The notes under the pieces are model-generated. The model was not told the origin of the DNA. It saw only the letters and a list, made by a program, of their open reading frames with translations, and searched no databases. 57,963 nucleotides of DNA from DATMQA01 sp035566895. GTDB taxonomy: Bacteria > Verrucomicrobiota > Verrucomicrobiia > Limisphaerales > UBA8199. The translations under genes and the position numbers were made by a program. How positions within the stretch are numbered: position 1 is the first letter of the stretch; each line of letters opens with the position of its first letter. The stretch lies in the NCBI GenBank assembly GCA_035566895.1, contig DATMQA010000219.1, positions 1 to 57,963 of the forward strand, written 5' to 3'. Shown piece after piece: positions 17,301 to 24,436 of this stretch.

Positions 17301-17545
17301 GAGGTGAGGTTGGAGGTGGTCTGCACGAGATAGGTGGCATTGGCAAGGGCGTTCCATTGGAGTTGAAAGGATTGCCTTCCCTCGAAATCGGTGCCGGTGA
17401 ACCGGATGCCCAGGGTGGTGGGGGGCGCATCGGCCCCCGCGGGCCTCGGGGCGCAAAAGGCAAGGAGCGTCAGGAGAAATAGCGGAATCAGTCGCTGGTG
17501 AAAGGACGGGGGACGCCTGGACCCAGGGGGAGTGTTGGGTGACAT
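11360..17545 (-). CDS. Giant secreted YD-repeat/RHS protein
   Basis: 2061 residues from the ATG at 17545, which gives a clear signal peptide (SFHQRLIPLFLLTLLAFCA). Order of parts: a fibronectin-like segment (about 45-135), an IPT/TIG-like domain (about 135-220), a Gly/Ser-rich linker, a DUF6531-like opening (SGEVQLEAVDLFIPGRALDF, about 385), then roughly 30 YD repeats of the YDxLxR form. The RHS core ends with LFGGLRLDPETGLHCDDGS and YLDPLSGRYILRAG near residue 1950. A tip of about 100 residues follows, including FQNGDIPTQDQFSKLVGG. RHS shells usually encapsulate or present a variable C-terminal toxin or adhesin. The tip has no toxin motif I recognise. It is flanked by 69-bp direct repeats and may be a mobile cassette. 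Confidence 0.9.
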   Translation of the reverse strand: MSPNTPPGSRRPPSFHQRLIPLFLLTLLAFCAPRPAGADAPPTTLGIRFTGTDFEGRQSFQLQWNALANATYLVQTTSNLTSSAAWQTLDTVTPGDSNGLYQIQVVATDALGNPSPPAYYRLVLPQMQLLNVEPAISVTGAPLDLYLIGQSFGSNAVVSIGGVVQTNVQFISPTLLHVTGPAPTFTPDVPGGYDVQVVSGGQTSKLTYAWSLVSSPSSSVSLLEPPEYPPAGPAANLRRNPLVLVAGSTGASSSLAAGGGMTTDGGGWTALATREPGKRPLWGIGGNPSLSRAGGNPRDDDCDGFTAMDLPYDPPTSIKPPPNIDLKGAPLKLGTKPGTIFAGNGGEVQDCSPNRLMSMLGGGAGSSSGGASSGNMHLSPSSGEVQLEAVDLFIPGRALDFIWARTYRSRSTRFNTYGSPWTFSYDVRCVQNSSGGVEVYNGTGRKDTFLPQTNGTFTCPGFFSEGTLTSGVFRLTFADTGFWQFNPFDGTAQAGKLARIQDSNGNAMLLSYGSAGQLLQIVDDLGRTNSISYDASTGQVAGLTDFSGRTVAYSYYMGEPGGTFGDLKTVTSPPVTGTPNGNDFPSGKTNTYTYSSGSTSDVANHLLLSVADALGQTTVQCDYDLNPASASYLRCTGLQRWTNTPAIITYLPQTPSPSNQFAALRCIINDPLGNVSEGFYDARNRCVKLQEFTGRATAGLPVTDVSNRPTGKLRSTDPDLYETRWAWNRDSLCTLEVSPGGQQLQCAYSPDFDPSTPARKRADLRVLRQLATGPVDLDGDGIPDLVVRSWHYDYDPRFGSDPAGGYCVQYRESDLARGIVASKPGGMGGSARMAEGVWRYVPVRRMARAAGGRYARESFLCTAQASASLVRHARRLGYEPDPGTSGGYGFVTAASDPRGNTTTGSYDAAGNLARATAPFVVGNDPPVLDLAYNASGQLTTITKPVDANGRRRVDTITYYTNGTQQGYVHFTLTDSTSDPSSLDLRTTYEYDLRGNVTRCIDARSNDCLYTYNALDQCVQAQTPTNLSARCTSSFYYDANDNLVQSSTDLLDQTDSKVGVRTVLRGYDRLHRLTSIACAVDTTHSLTNQVLYDADDQCVLVLGGEAVAGTDSHQTISYQYDERGLLYRKVYAAGSTQQSSSQFDYMAIATKATPWKHHDIQGLEMPSLQRVTTYNYDGFGRPASIQDPMGHLISLYLDANDNLKLRRHFGGTNEVTSTDRSTRLAESSCDYDNLDRCVRTHERFFDTATQLPIGKGDKTTTFAFAPNDECFSVTDDLGRSSTFSYDNVGRILSVTDPATNRLEFTYDPLGNVLTTTARQFSTLGGPEQDFSATNIYDALSRCVSSVDNVGNTNRYAYDSLDRVVTFFNPREYTVSYTYDLLDRCTLAIGDLDGDGFPDLVHDQFSQAVWSSNSGRLLATIDSHTNSTTYAYDALDRCALVTSPNGTPHTFAWNSLSDLASQQDPNGTVVLHTYDFDGRCISNNINPGPGVSSSTTVETFQYDGLSRLVHHHDDACDGDFTYNSLGDCTRETLNGLATSSTYDSLGNQLSLTYPGGRALSYTYDSLNRCSSIVDSGAVLASFDYDGPNRLSRVSFANKMRTRIFYDGISGTPNAPGDFGLGQVRSIRHAASGGLPVINDASFAWDRNGNKTARTVTIPSPTPRTNSMTLAYDPLDRLTTVSVASNSLPVRLTTYSLDRVGNRTNVSGEPCFGPYTLSPLVPPGDFQMNRYTATPCDSRTYDNNGNLIARGLSTGDTLSYTYDGCDRLVGVSLSGVAVAAYAYDALGRRISKTVFSGGLPPDTTLFLYDGTEVIEERDHGVTSATYVCRKGEPVETDKDCGGPSLMTRAGQTYYVHPDDQGNVLALTEAAGNVVERYEYDDFGAVTFLTSDGSPTSATASSVGNPYLFGGLRLDPETGLHCDDGSCYLDPLSGRYILRAGVPLAFADNNPWSASPPKGKTPMERIDINGAIRLAASPGSSRRAKTSEAQSNLRTASPSLGLQPLGGDILFNASSVPLKSHFQNGDIPTQDQFSKLVGGLSHGSESLSRIKRALAIEMERRSGGF

Positions 17546-17636
17546 GCCTGTAACATAATCGTAACAATTAGAAGAAGGCAAGGAGGTTCTGCGGAAAAAT
17601 TATGAGACTTTTACGGGTCCAAGTCGGGAATTTGTG

Positions 17637-17705
17637 ATCACTCCGGGGCAATGACATAGCACAGGTTCGATTTCCCCACCACTACATTCAAACCTTCACG
17701 GATTC
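17637..17705. repeat. 69-bp direct repeat, copy at the 3' end of the coiled-coil gene
   Basis: This is the intact-context copy: the last 22 codons plus stop of the minus-strand coiled-coil gene. It lies 92 bases upstream of the RHS start. The partner copy is at 11241-11309. Confidence 0.9.
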
Positions 17706-18282
17706 GATCTTCGGAAATCTCCTTGTCCGGGCTCCATTGCAAATACTCCAACTGGGCCTTCAGTTCCGTACGGTTGTTGAATTTTCGTTCCACCATAACC
17801 CGTTCGGCCACGTCTCTGCGGAAACGATTTTCCAACAGCGCGTAGTCCTTGTTTGCCTGAAGCAGACTGGCCTGGGCCGAAGCGATTTGATTTGTGAATT
17901 CGACGAGCTGGCTGGTCAAAACCGCAAGGCGCTGGCTCGAAGCCTGTTTTTCCGATTCCGATTGCGCGATTTGCCGGTTGAGGTCGGTGATCTGCCGGCT
18001 CAGGTCCTCTTTTGCGGCGGCCTGGGCGGATTTGGCTTCAATCAACCCGTTCGAAAATGTCAACGACGTGGACTGGCAGGTTTCGAGCCGGTTGGAAAGG
18101 GTGAGCATCTCTTCTTTGCCAGCGGCGACTTCCATCTGGGCTGAGGACAGCAGGTTCGAGGCACTGGTGATTGCTTCGGCATCCTTTTCATGCTGCGCAT
18201 TGTCATTACGTTTGGTTACGAAGAGTGACACCGCCAAGGCGAGGCCTATCAATCCTGGAATTACAGCCGATAAATGTTTCAT
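17638..18282 (-). CDS. Membrane-anchored coiled-coil protein
   Basis: 214 residues. An N-terminal hydrophobic anchor (VIPGLIGLALAVSLFVTK) is followed by a long heptad-rich segment of about 130 residues (LSSAQMEVAAGKEEMLTLSN to about residue 165) rich in Ala, Gln, Glu, Lys and Ser. A short folded-looking tail ends in GKSNLCYVIAPE. I do not recognise a family. It lies just upstream of the RHS gene on the same strand, and its last 22 codons are repeated beyond that gene. A role as a partner or stalk for the RHS shell is possible but only inference from position. Confidence 0.75.
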   Translation of the reverse strand: MKHLSAVIPGLIGLALAVSLFVTKRNDNAQHEKDAEAITSASNLLSSAQMEVAAGKEEMLTLSNRLETCQSTSLTFSNGLIEAKSAQAAAKEDLSRQITDLNRQIAQSESEKQASSQRLAVLTSQLVEFTNQIASAQASLLQANKDYALLENRFRRDVAERVMVERKFNNRTELKAQLEYLQWSPDKEISEDRIREGLNVVVGKSNLCYVIAPE

Positions 18283-18786
18283 TCAGCAAAGGGTATTTTA
18301 CTGGCTTGCGGATGATAACAGGCAAGGCGGGCGGTAATGTTACAATTCTGCGAAATGTTCGGGTCCGAGCAGGTGAAATGCGAAAGCGGCCGTTGCCCCC
18401 CTTTCATACACCTCGTCCGGCGGGGGGGGCCCGGTTAGCGGTGGGAGCGTTTCCGCACCCGCTTCTCAACGTGTTTCCGGAGTGCCTCGCGATCCTGCTC
18501 GGCACGGTAAAGGGCCGCAAATTGGCGGAAACTTTTGCGGCTGAGGTAAACGATGCTGCCGATGTTCGCGGTCAGTATGTGCTCATCTGAGACTATCGGT
18601 ATAGCGGTTTCGTTCTGTCTTGGCACCTCGAATGCAAACGTGCAGGGAAGTGTATATCGGACTTTAGTTTGACCGTTTGCATGACGGGCATGGGGGGGGG
18701 ACCACTGTCGGTTTTAGACAATGCTGTCGCTTTTAGACAATGACTCGTGCTTGTCCCGAGGAGGACGAGAGAGGAGGCTTAAACCT
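18283..18786. other. Intergenic region with G-runs and tandem palindromic repeats
   Basis: About 500 bases between divergent genes. It has G-runs at 18421-18430 and 18691-18700. A 63-codon minus-strand frame (18435-18626) has no recognisable motif. The clearest elements are the 19-bp tandem repeat at 18705-18742, listed separately, and a strong GAGGAGG ribosome-binding site for the next gene. Confidence 0.5.
18705..18742 (+). promoter_or_regulatory. Tandem 19-bp repeat with TGTC...GACA dyads, possible operator
   Basis: CTGTCGGTTTTAGACAATG is followed immediately by CTGTCGCTTTTAGACAATG, one base different. Each unit contains an interrupted dyad TGTC-N7-GACA. The pair ends 44 bases before the ATG at 18787, just ahead of a GAGGAGG ribosome-binding site. 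Tandem dyads in this position suggest repressor or activator binding. The alternative is a leftover insertion-sequence end. Confidence 0.5.
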
Positions 18787-21228
18787 ATGAGCACCACCAT
18801 TTGCCGACGCTCCCTCCTGACGTTGTGGGTGGCTCTGGACTGCGCGGCACTTTTCAGCGCGCTCGCCGCCCAGGCCGACCAAACCAGGATTAATGAACGC
18901 TTTCGAATCAAGGTCGCGGCGGAGTTGTCGCCGCCCAGTGTTTCACGGATTCACCAGTGCGCACAGATTGCGTTCGTTTATGGGTTCATTCCTGGCGCCG
19001 CGGTGACCGTTTTTTCGGGTGGCAGCCAACTAGTGGGGCAGGAGAACAACACTGTCTTCGGCTTCACTGTGGTGCACCTGAACCGGGAACTCAACGCGGG
19101 GGAAAAGATCACCGCGACCCAGACAGCAGGCGGCTTCACCAGCGCACAGTCATATTACCCGGTTTTGGTTGAAGCCTACGATCCGAGCGGCCTGACCCAG
19201 CCGGTCGTAAGCAAGGACATCTACGATTGCGGTCAAGTCGTTCCGGTGGACCAGTTGGAGGCGAGCGCCTGGGTAAATGTATTCGACAGCGGGAGCAAGA
19301 TCGGCACCGACGAGACGACGGGCACATGGGACCCGGTGATCACTTCTCCACTGAAGCAAGGGCATCCAATTACGGCGCAACAAACGGCCTGCACCGAGCA
19401 GCCGGCGTTGGCGTTGAAGGGGCCGATGTCAGTAGCGGTGAACGTGAAGCCATCACCAAATCCCCCGCCCTGGCCCTCGGTGGATCCGACGATCGTCGGC
19501 AACAATGCCGTCGTGCTGCGCGGGCTTTTCGCAGGCGCCCAGATTGAGGTGAGGGAGCACGGGAGCGTCGTCGGCGGGGGCCTGGCAACGGCAACGGAGA
19601 ACTGGTGCCCTGTTAACCCACCCATCCCGGCAAATCCGAGCGTCCAAGCCAGGCAGACGCTTTGCAGCCCGAGTGCGCTGTCGCCGCCCCAAACGAAGAC
19701 GGTGCCTCTCAACGCGCCGATCATTCTTCCGCCGGTCTGCAACGGCGCGCAGCAGGTTACGATTCGGGGCACGCAGATTAATGCGACCGTGGTCCTGCTT
19801 CGCGGCGGCTCCAAAATTGTAGGATACGGGGGTGCAGTGCCGGGCGACCTGGTGTTGCAGGTGGGCGGGGGAATCCACTTGAGCTCGGGCGACGTGTTGA
19901 CGGCGGTCCAATACATGGGAACCACTCTTGGGCCATCCTCCGCTCCGGTGACAGTGGGCGCCTGCAACGATGTGATAACGTATCACAATGACAACGCGCG
20001 GACCGGACTTAACCCGGACGAGAAGCTTCTGACGCTCGCCAACGTCAACCCCAACAATTTTGGCAAGCTGTTCTCGCAGCAGGTGGATGGCTACGTTTAC
20101 GCCCAGCCGCTTTACCTGTCGCAGCTCCCGATTCCCGGCAAGGGCACTCACAACGTGGTGTTCGCGGCGACCGAACACGACAGTGTTTACGCCTTTGACG
20201 CTGACTCCAACGGCGGACCCAATTCTACCCCGCTTTGGCACGTTAGCTTTATTAACAAAAGTGCGGGGATTGATAGCGCCCCGGCGCCGTGCGGCGACGT
20301 TGCTACCGAGATTGGTATTACGGGCACACCGGTCATTGACCCGAGCACAAAGACTCTTTATGTCGTCGCGAAAACTTTAGAAACCAGCGGCGGCCACGGG
20401 CACTATGTGCAGCGTTTGCACGCGCTCGACGTGAGCACTGGAGGCGAGAAGTTCGGAGGTCCCAAGGTAATTGCGGAGACAATCTGCGATGATGCCGGGT
20501 CGGACCAATACCAGTACGTGAGCGGGCCCAAAGTTCCCGGGAGCGGGGAGAGCAACTACGGCCAGGGCAACGTTTTTTTCAACGCGCTGCGCCAGGCCCA
20601 GCGGTCTGGTCTGGCGTTGGTTAACGGAGTGGTGTATGCGGCCTGGGCATCGCACTGCGATCGACCCCCGTATCATGGTTGGGTGTTGGGCTTCGATGCT
20701 CAGACCCTCGACGCAGTCAGGGTGTTCAATACCACCCCGAATGCCACCTCTGGTGGGAGTGGGCTGGCAGGCGGCGGGGTCTGGCAAGGAGGCGCCGCGC
20801 CAGCTGCCGACGCACAGGGAGCGCTTTATTTTGCTACCGGCAACGGCGTCTTCGACACCTCATTCAACGCTGGAGGTTTCCCGAACCAGGCAGATTTTGG
20901 CGATTCGGTGCTGAAACTCGTGGGAGATACGGCGTCCTCGGCAGCGAACCCGAATGCGAATGGATGGGGTTTAAAGGCCGGCGATTTTTTCACGCCGCAC
21001 GATCAGGCCACCCTCGAAAGTGGCGATACAGATTTAGGTTCGGGCGGCGTGCTGGTCTTGCCCGACCAACCGGCCCAGCCCACGCACCTGATGGTCCAAG
21101 CGGGTAAGGGGAAAACCATTTACCTGCTCAACCGCGACCAACTGGGGAAGTTCCATGCCGGCGATGACAGTCAGATCGTGCAACCCCTGGTTGGGGTGAT
21201 TCAAGGTGTGTGGGGCATGGGCGCTTAG
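18787..21228 (+). CDS. Secreted PQQ-like propeller protein, apparently truncated
   Basis: 813 residues. The ATG at 18787 has a GAGGAGG site nine bases ahead and yields a signal peptide (SLLTLWVALDCAALFSALAA). The first 390 residues hold about four related beta-sandwich-like modules of roughly 90-100 residues, each with a cysteine and a V-x-V-x-GGSKIVG-like strand. A PQQ-like propeller starts at ITYHNDNARTGLNPDE, with typical blades such as HNVVFAATEHDSVYAFDAD. The frame stops abruptly at GVIQGVWGMGA, in mid-propeller: related proteins normally continue with a few more blades. The sequence right after the stop encodes part of an unrelated protein in another frame, so a deletion or recombination probably removed the end. 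Confidence 0.75.
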   Translation: MSTTICRRSLLTLWVALDCAALFSALAAQADQTRINERFRIKVAAELSPPSVSRIHQCAQIAFVYGFIPGAAVTVFSGGSQLVGQENNTVFGFTVVHLNRELNAGEKITATQTAGGFTSAQSYYPVLVEAYDPSGLTQPVVSKDIYDCGQVVPVDQLEASAWVNVFDSGSKIGTDETTGTWDPVITSPLKQGHPITAQQTACTEQPALALKGPMSVAVNVKPSPNPPPWPSVDPTIVGNNAVVLRGLFAGAQIEVREHGSVVGGGLATATENWCPVNPPIPANPSVQARQTLCSPSALSPPQTKTVPLNAPIILPPVCNGAQQVTIRGTQINATVVLLRGGSKIVGYGGAVPGDLVLQVGGGIHLSSGDVLTAVQYMGTTLGPSSAPVTVGACNDVITYHNDNARTGLNPDEKLLTLANVNPNNFGKLFSQQVDGYVYAQPLYLSQLPIPGKGTHNVVFAATEHDSVYAFDADSNGGPNSTPLWHVSFINKSAGIDSAPAPCGDVATEIGITGTPVIDPSTKTLYVVAKTLETSGGHGHYVQRLHALDVSTGGEKFGGPKVIAETICDDAGSDQYQYVSGPKVPGSGESNYGQGNVFFNALRQAQRSGLALVNGVVYAAWASHCDRPPYHGWVLGFDAQTLDAVRVFNTTPNATSGGSGLAGGGVWQGGAAPAADAQGALYFATGNGVFDTSFNAGGFPNQADFGDSVLKLVGDTASSAANPNANGWGLKAGDFFTPHDQATLESGDTDLGSGGVLVLPDQPAQPTHLMVQAGKGKTIYLLNRDQLGKFHAGDDSQIVQPLVGVIQGVWGMGA

Positions 21229-21448
21229 CTACGCGAACCTGTGCCGTTGTGGTGAGACGACGATCTGGTCGTTGCGGTTGCGGGTCAAAGACGGGGAGAA
21301 ACGGATGGTGACGATCGAGGTGGACCCGCGGAGGCGTGCGATCATCCAGGCGCGCGCGAAATGCAATCTGCGGCCGGGAGGTCGTTCGGTTGAGATCATG
21401 CGGCAATGGGCGGTGTGGGTGGGGTTGGAGATCGACGTGCGGATCTAA
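21229..21448 (+). pseudogene. Remnant of the C-terminal part of an unrelated gene
   Basis: Directly after the stop of the truncated propeller gene, a different frame encodes about 70 residues with protein-like character (GETTIWSLRLRVKDGEKRMV, then EVDPRRRAIIQARAKCNLRP) ending at 21448. It has no own ribosome-binding site or sensible N-terminus. The in-frame ATG at 21206 lies within the propeller gene. I read it as the tail of a lost gene joined to the propeller gene by deletion. The family is not identified. Confidence 0.45.
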
Positions 21449-22230
21449 CCACGAATGGACACGTACCCCTCTTTTTGCGCCCATCTGCATTCCGCACTCC
21501 GCTGGGCCCTCCGCACTTCGCGAGCCGGCACCCAATGTCTGCCCCAATCATTGCACTTGCAGGACAACGGGACTATGGACCACAGGACAAAACAAGGATG
21601 AAGGATGCAGGCCATAAAACAGGGCACAACATCATTATCTGCCCGTATTTACCGTGCCATGATGCCTTCGGAATCAACAATCGTCCGTGTTTACCGTGTC
21701 CCTACAGATTTGAGATTCACGATCCACGGTATCTACCGTGCCCTGATGCTTCGAACACCAAAAACAGCTCGTGTTTACCGGGTCCTGACGGATTGCAGAT
21801 TCACGATCGCCCGTGTTTACCGGGTCCTGACGGATGCTGACGGATGCTGACGGATAACCTGACGGATTAAAAACTCAAAATCGCCCGTGTTTACCGATGT
21901 CCTGACGACCTGACGGATGAAAGGGGGGATACTATATACATTTATACCAATACCCCTCACATCACCTCGTCCTGCTTTGTCCATCTATCCCAAACATCGA
22001 CTAACATCGACTAACCGCGGCTAACCGCGACCACATTCATTAAATCCACTTTAGCCTAATTCAGCCTAATTTAGGTTATTTCAACCTAATTTAACCACAA
22101 ACGCCTCCCGCACCTTGCCGTCCTCACTGCGTTTGGGCCCGCGCAAACGTCTCGAACACATCGCAGTTCAGATACCCTGTTTTTGCTGAGTTGACGAATC
22201 GGGCGCAGTCCGTACCGTCTGGCAAGGCAC
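21449..22230. other. Gene-poor 0.8-kb region packed with short tandem repeats
   Basis: No convincing gene. It contains a 42-bp minisatellite (21640-21925, listed separately), then 10-mer repeats: CATCGACTAA/CCGCGGCTAA units at 21994-22033 and AGCCTAATTT/AACCTAATTT units at 22051-22096. An A/T-rich patch (ATACTATATACATTTATACC) lies at about 21928-21950. The base composition is clearly less GC-rich than the flanks, as in a degraded or foreign segment. Confidence 0.6.
21640..21925. repeat. 42-bp minisatellite (CCGTGTTTACCG family)
   Basis: The core CCGTGTTTACCGNGTCCTGA recurs at about 21642, 21685, 21728, 21768, 21810 and 21883, mostly 40-43 bases apart, with a shorter GACGGATGCT unit amplified near the end. 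Between cores the sequence is also related (AGATTCACGATC occurs twice). A plus-strand frame at 21605-21850 reads through it with a 14-residue period (VYRV then FTI). It is not a CRISPR because the material between cores is repetitive. Confidence 0.75.
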
Positions 22231-22878
22231 ATGCATCGAATTGGCGAGCATCTGGTTATTTGGACGCTGCTCGCCTGCGGCCTGGCCGGGTGCCAGACCT
22301 CAAAGGAACAAGCAAAGGTGGCGGAGGAATTCCGTCGCGCGGCGTATCAAGGAAACCTGGAGAGGATGCGCCAAAAGTTTGAACAGGCCCCTGCTGTGCT
22401 TGAATCACGCTCTGAGCCGGGCAGGGTTTTTCATTTCCCAAAGCGAACGGCGGCCACACCACCCCCATTTGAGGAACTGGAGCCCCATCGCTTTACCGCG
22501 CTGCATTACGCGGTGTACATGTTCCGCACCAACGCCGTCGTCTGGCTGCTGGGCGAAGGGGCGGAAGTGAATGCCGGCGACCTGGACGGAGTGACTCCCC
22601 TGCATCAAGCCGCTAATTTGTGCAATATAACCCTGGTCCAAATCCTTCTCGATCATTCCGCCAATATCAATGGCCGCACGGCCAAACAACGCACACCGCT
22701 CCACTGGGCGGCGGTGGGTGGCGATTTAAATACCGTCAAACTCCTCCTGGAACGGGGCGCTGACCCATCGGTTCGAGACAGTGCCGGACGGACCCCGGCG
22801 ATGGACGCCGCGAGGAACGAGCACAAGGAAATCGCGGCCTACCTCGAAAAAGCAGCAGCCGAAAGCACCCGTCATTGA
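22231..22878 (+). CDS. Ankyrin-repeat lipoprotein
   Basis: 215 residues. A lipoprotein signal (LVIWTLLACGLAGC) places the lipidated cysteine at about residue 21. After a helical linker, three to four ankyrin repeats follow: FTALHYAVYMFRTNAVVWLL, VTPLHQAANLCNITLVQILL, RTPLHWAAVGGDLNTVKLLL and RTPAMDAARNEHKEIAAYLE. It is presumably anchored in a membrane facing the periplasm, with the ankyrin surface for protein contacts. AAGG precedes the ATG. The next gene is convergent and a heptamer array lies between them. Confidence 0.87.
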   Translation: MHRIGEHLVIWTLLACGLAGCQTSKEQAKVAEEFRRAAYQGNLERMRQKFEQAPAVLESRSEPGRVFHFPKRTAATPPPFEELEPHRFTALHYAVYMFRTNAVVWLLGEGAEVNAGDLDGVTPLHQAANLCNITLVQILLDHSANINGRTAKQRTPLHWAAVGGDLNTVKLLLERGADPSVRDSAGRTPAMDAARNEHKEIAAYLEKAAAESTRH

Positions 22879-22955
22879 CGTGGCTGAGAGGCTCCGCAAA
22901 CTGGAAAAGCAATCTCGGGAATGACGGGCGTATTGAACCGTAGTGGGAAAGGGAC

Positions 22956-23118
<163 letters not shown>

Positions 23119-23131
23119 CGTGCTTGCCGGC

Positions 23132-24436
23132 TCATCGCCCCTTGGCCTTGTCGCTGTCCACCTTAGTCCACTGGCCGTCATAGGTGGAAACCACCACGAC
23201 GTCATGGCCGAGTTCCGGCAACTGGAGTTCCTCGGGCTGAGGCGTGTTGTTTTCCAGCGTCGCCGGTTTCGGAGCAGCCGGTGAGGGCCCGGCTGTCCCC
23301 GGATTTGCTGGGGAGGCCGGCCGGCGGAAGAGCGTCGTTTTATCGTCATCCCGGGCGCCTCGTTGTTCGTCATGGAGGCGGGCTGATTCCATCAGCAATA
23401 GTTCCCACGAGCCTTGAACGGTCCGCGCCGCCGGCGGCCGGTACGGATGGGAACGAAATTGTCCGTCGTTCAGAGCGAGCAACCGATGCAAGGCCGGCAC
23501 GCCCCACAGCCCGCCCGCTACGGCATGAACGATCGCGCCGGATTCAATGTAGATTTCGCCTTCGGGCCGGGCGATGAAGATTTCCAGAATGCAGGAATTG
23601 CGCCGGAGACACTCCACCTGAATGAGGTCGGCCAGGCCGATCTGTTGCAAGGTCCCGGAGAAACCTTCCCGATGCTGCCAGGTGAGCAGGTCATTCAAGA
23701 TGTTGAAAACAAATTGCAGACCATCCCGGGTCACGGGTTTTTCGAGGAAAAGTTCCGCGCCGGCCGCCAGGCACTGGGCCCGGTGGGCCTCCGTTGCCAG
23801 CGCCGTTAACATCACCAACTTCACGTCCGGGTGCCGCCGGTGGAGCATCGTCAGCAACTGCAAGCCATCCAGCATCGGCATGTTAATGTCGAGCACGGCA
23901 AGTTCGATCTGCCGTTGCTGGATGATGCGCAGCGCCTGATCCGCGCCGCAGGCTCGATGGAGCTCCCACGCCCCATTGGCGAGCGCGTCGAACACGTCGC
24001 CCGCCACTTCCAGAAATGCCATGCTATCATCCACGAGCAGCACGGGATGCTTTCTAAGGCCGGCACCCCCGCTCGACAACTGCTGACAGGCAGGGATGTG
24101 CCGGTGTCCATTGACCGGTTCCGGGTCCTGCAGAGGCGCGGATGCGGTCGGGGAAACCTCAAGCCGGAGTTCTACTTCGCCCAGGCGCAAGACCTGGCCA
24201 ACGCGCAGCACCCCTTCGGTGATCAGGGCGTCTTTGAGATAGGTGCCATTCGTCGAGCGCAAGTCCCTCACCAGCAATTCGTCGTCGCGAAATAAAACTT
24301 CGCAGTGCCGGCCGGATACCGATGGCTCCGCTATCTGGAATTCGTTGTCCGGGCCGCGGCCAATCGTCACCCAGTGGTCGCCTAACCGGCAGGACAAACC
24401 GGCCTGTGACTTCGAGATCACAACGAGTTTTGCCAT
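23132..24436 (-). CDS. FHA - receiver - PATAN (DUF4388) signalling protein
   Basis: 434 residues from the ATG at 24436 (MAKLVVISK). An N-terminal FHA domain (about 1-95) shows the phosphothreonine-binding motifs VTIGRG, SVSGRH and STNGTYL. A receiver domain follows (about 130-250) with LLVDDS, the phospho-acceptor aspartate in VLDINMP and the lysine in FLEKPVT. A DUF4388/PATAN domain (about 258-355) starts FSGTLQQIGLADLIQ. The tail is Pro/Ala-rich and probably disordered. No output DNA-binding or enzyme domain is present, so it should act through protein contacts, linking Ser/Thr kinase signals (FHA) to a two-component phosphorelay. No kinase gene is adjacent. Confidence 0.88.
   Translation of the reverse strand: MAKLVVISKSQAGLSCRLGDHWVTIGRGPDNEFQIAEPSVSGRHCEVLFRDDELLVRDLRSTNGTYLKDALITEGVLRVGQVLRLGEVELRLEVSPTASAPLQDPEPVNGHRHIPACQQLSSGGAGLRKHPVLLVDDSMAFLEVAGDVFDALANGAWELHRACGADQALRIIQQRQIELAVLDINMPMLDGLQLLTMLHRRHPDVKLVMLTALATEAHRAQCLAAGAELFLEKPVTRDGLQFVFNILNDLLTWQHREGFSGTLQQIGLADLIQVECLRRNSCILEIFIARPEGEIYIESGAIVHAVAGGLWGVPALHRLLALNDGQFRSHPYRPPAARTVQGSWELLLMESARLHDEQRGARDDDKTTLFRRPASPANPGTAGPSPAAPKPATLENNTPQPEELQLPELGHDVVVVSTYDGQWTKVDSDKAKGR

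Noticed and set aside
18435..18626. 63-codon minus-strand frame in the gap before the truncated propeller gene
   Set aside because: Plausible composition but no motif, neighbour link or ribosome-binding site.
21640..21925. Possible CRISPR array
   Set aside because: Inter-core sequences are themselves related and variable in length, cores are degenerate, and no cas gene is near.
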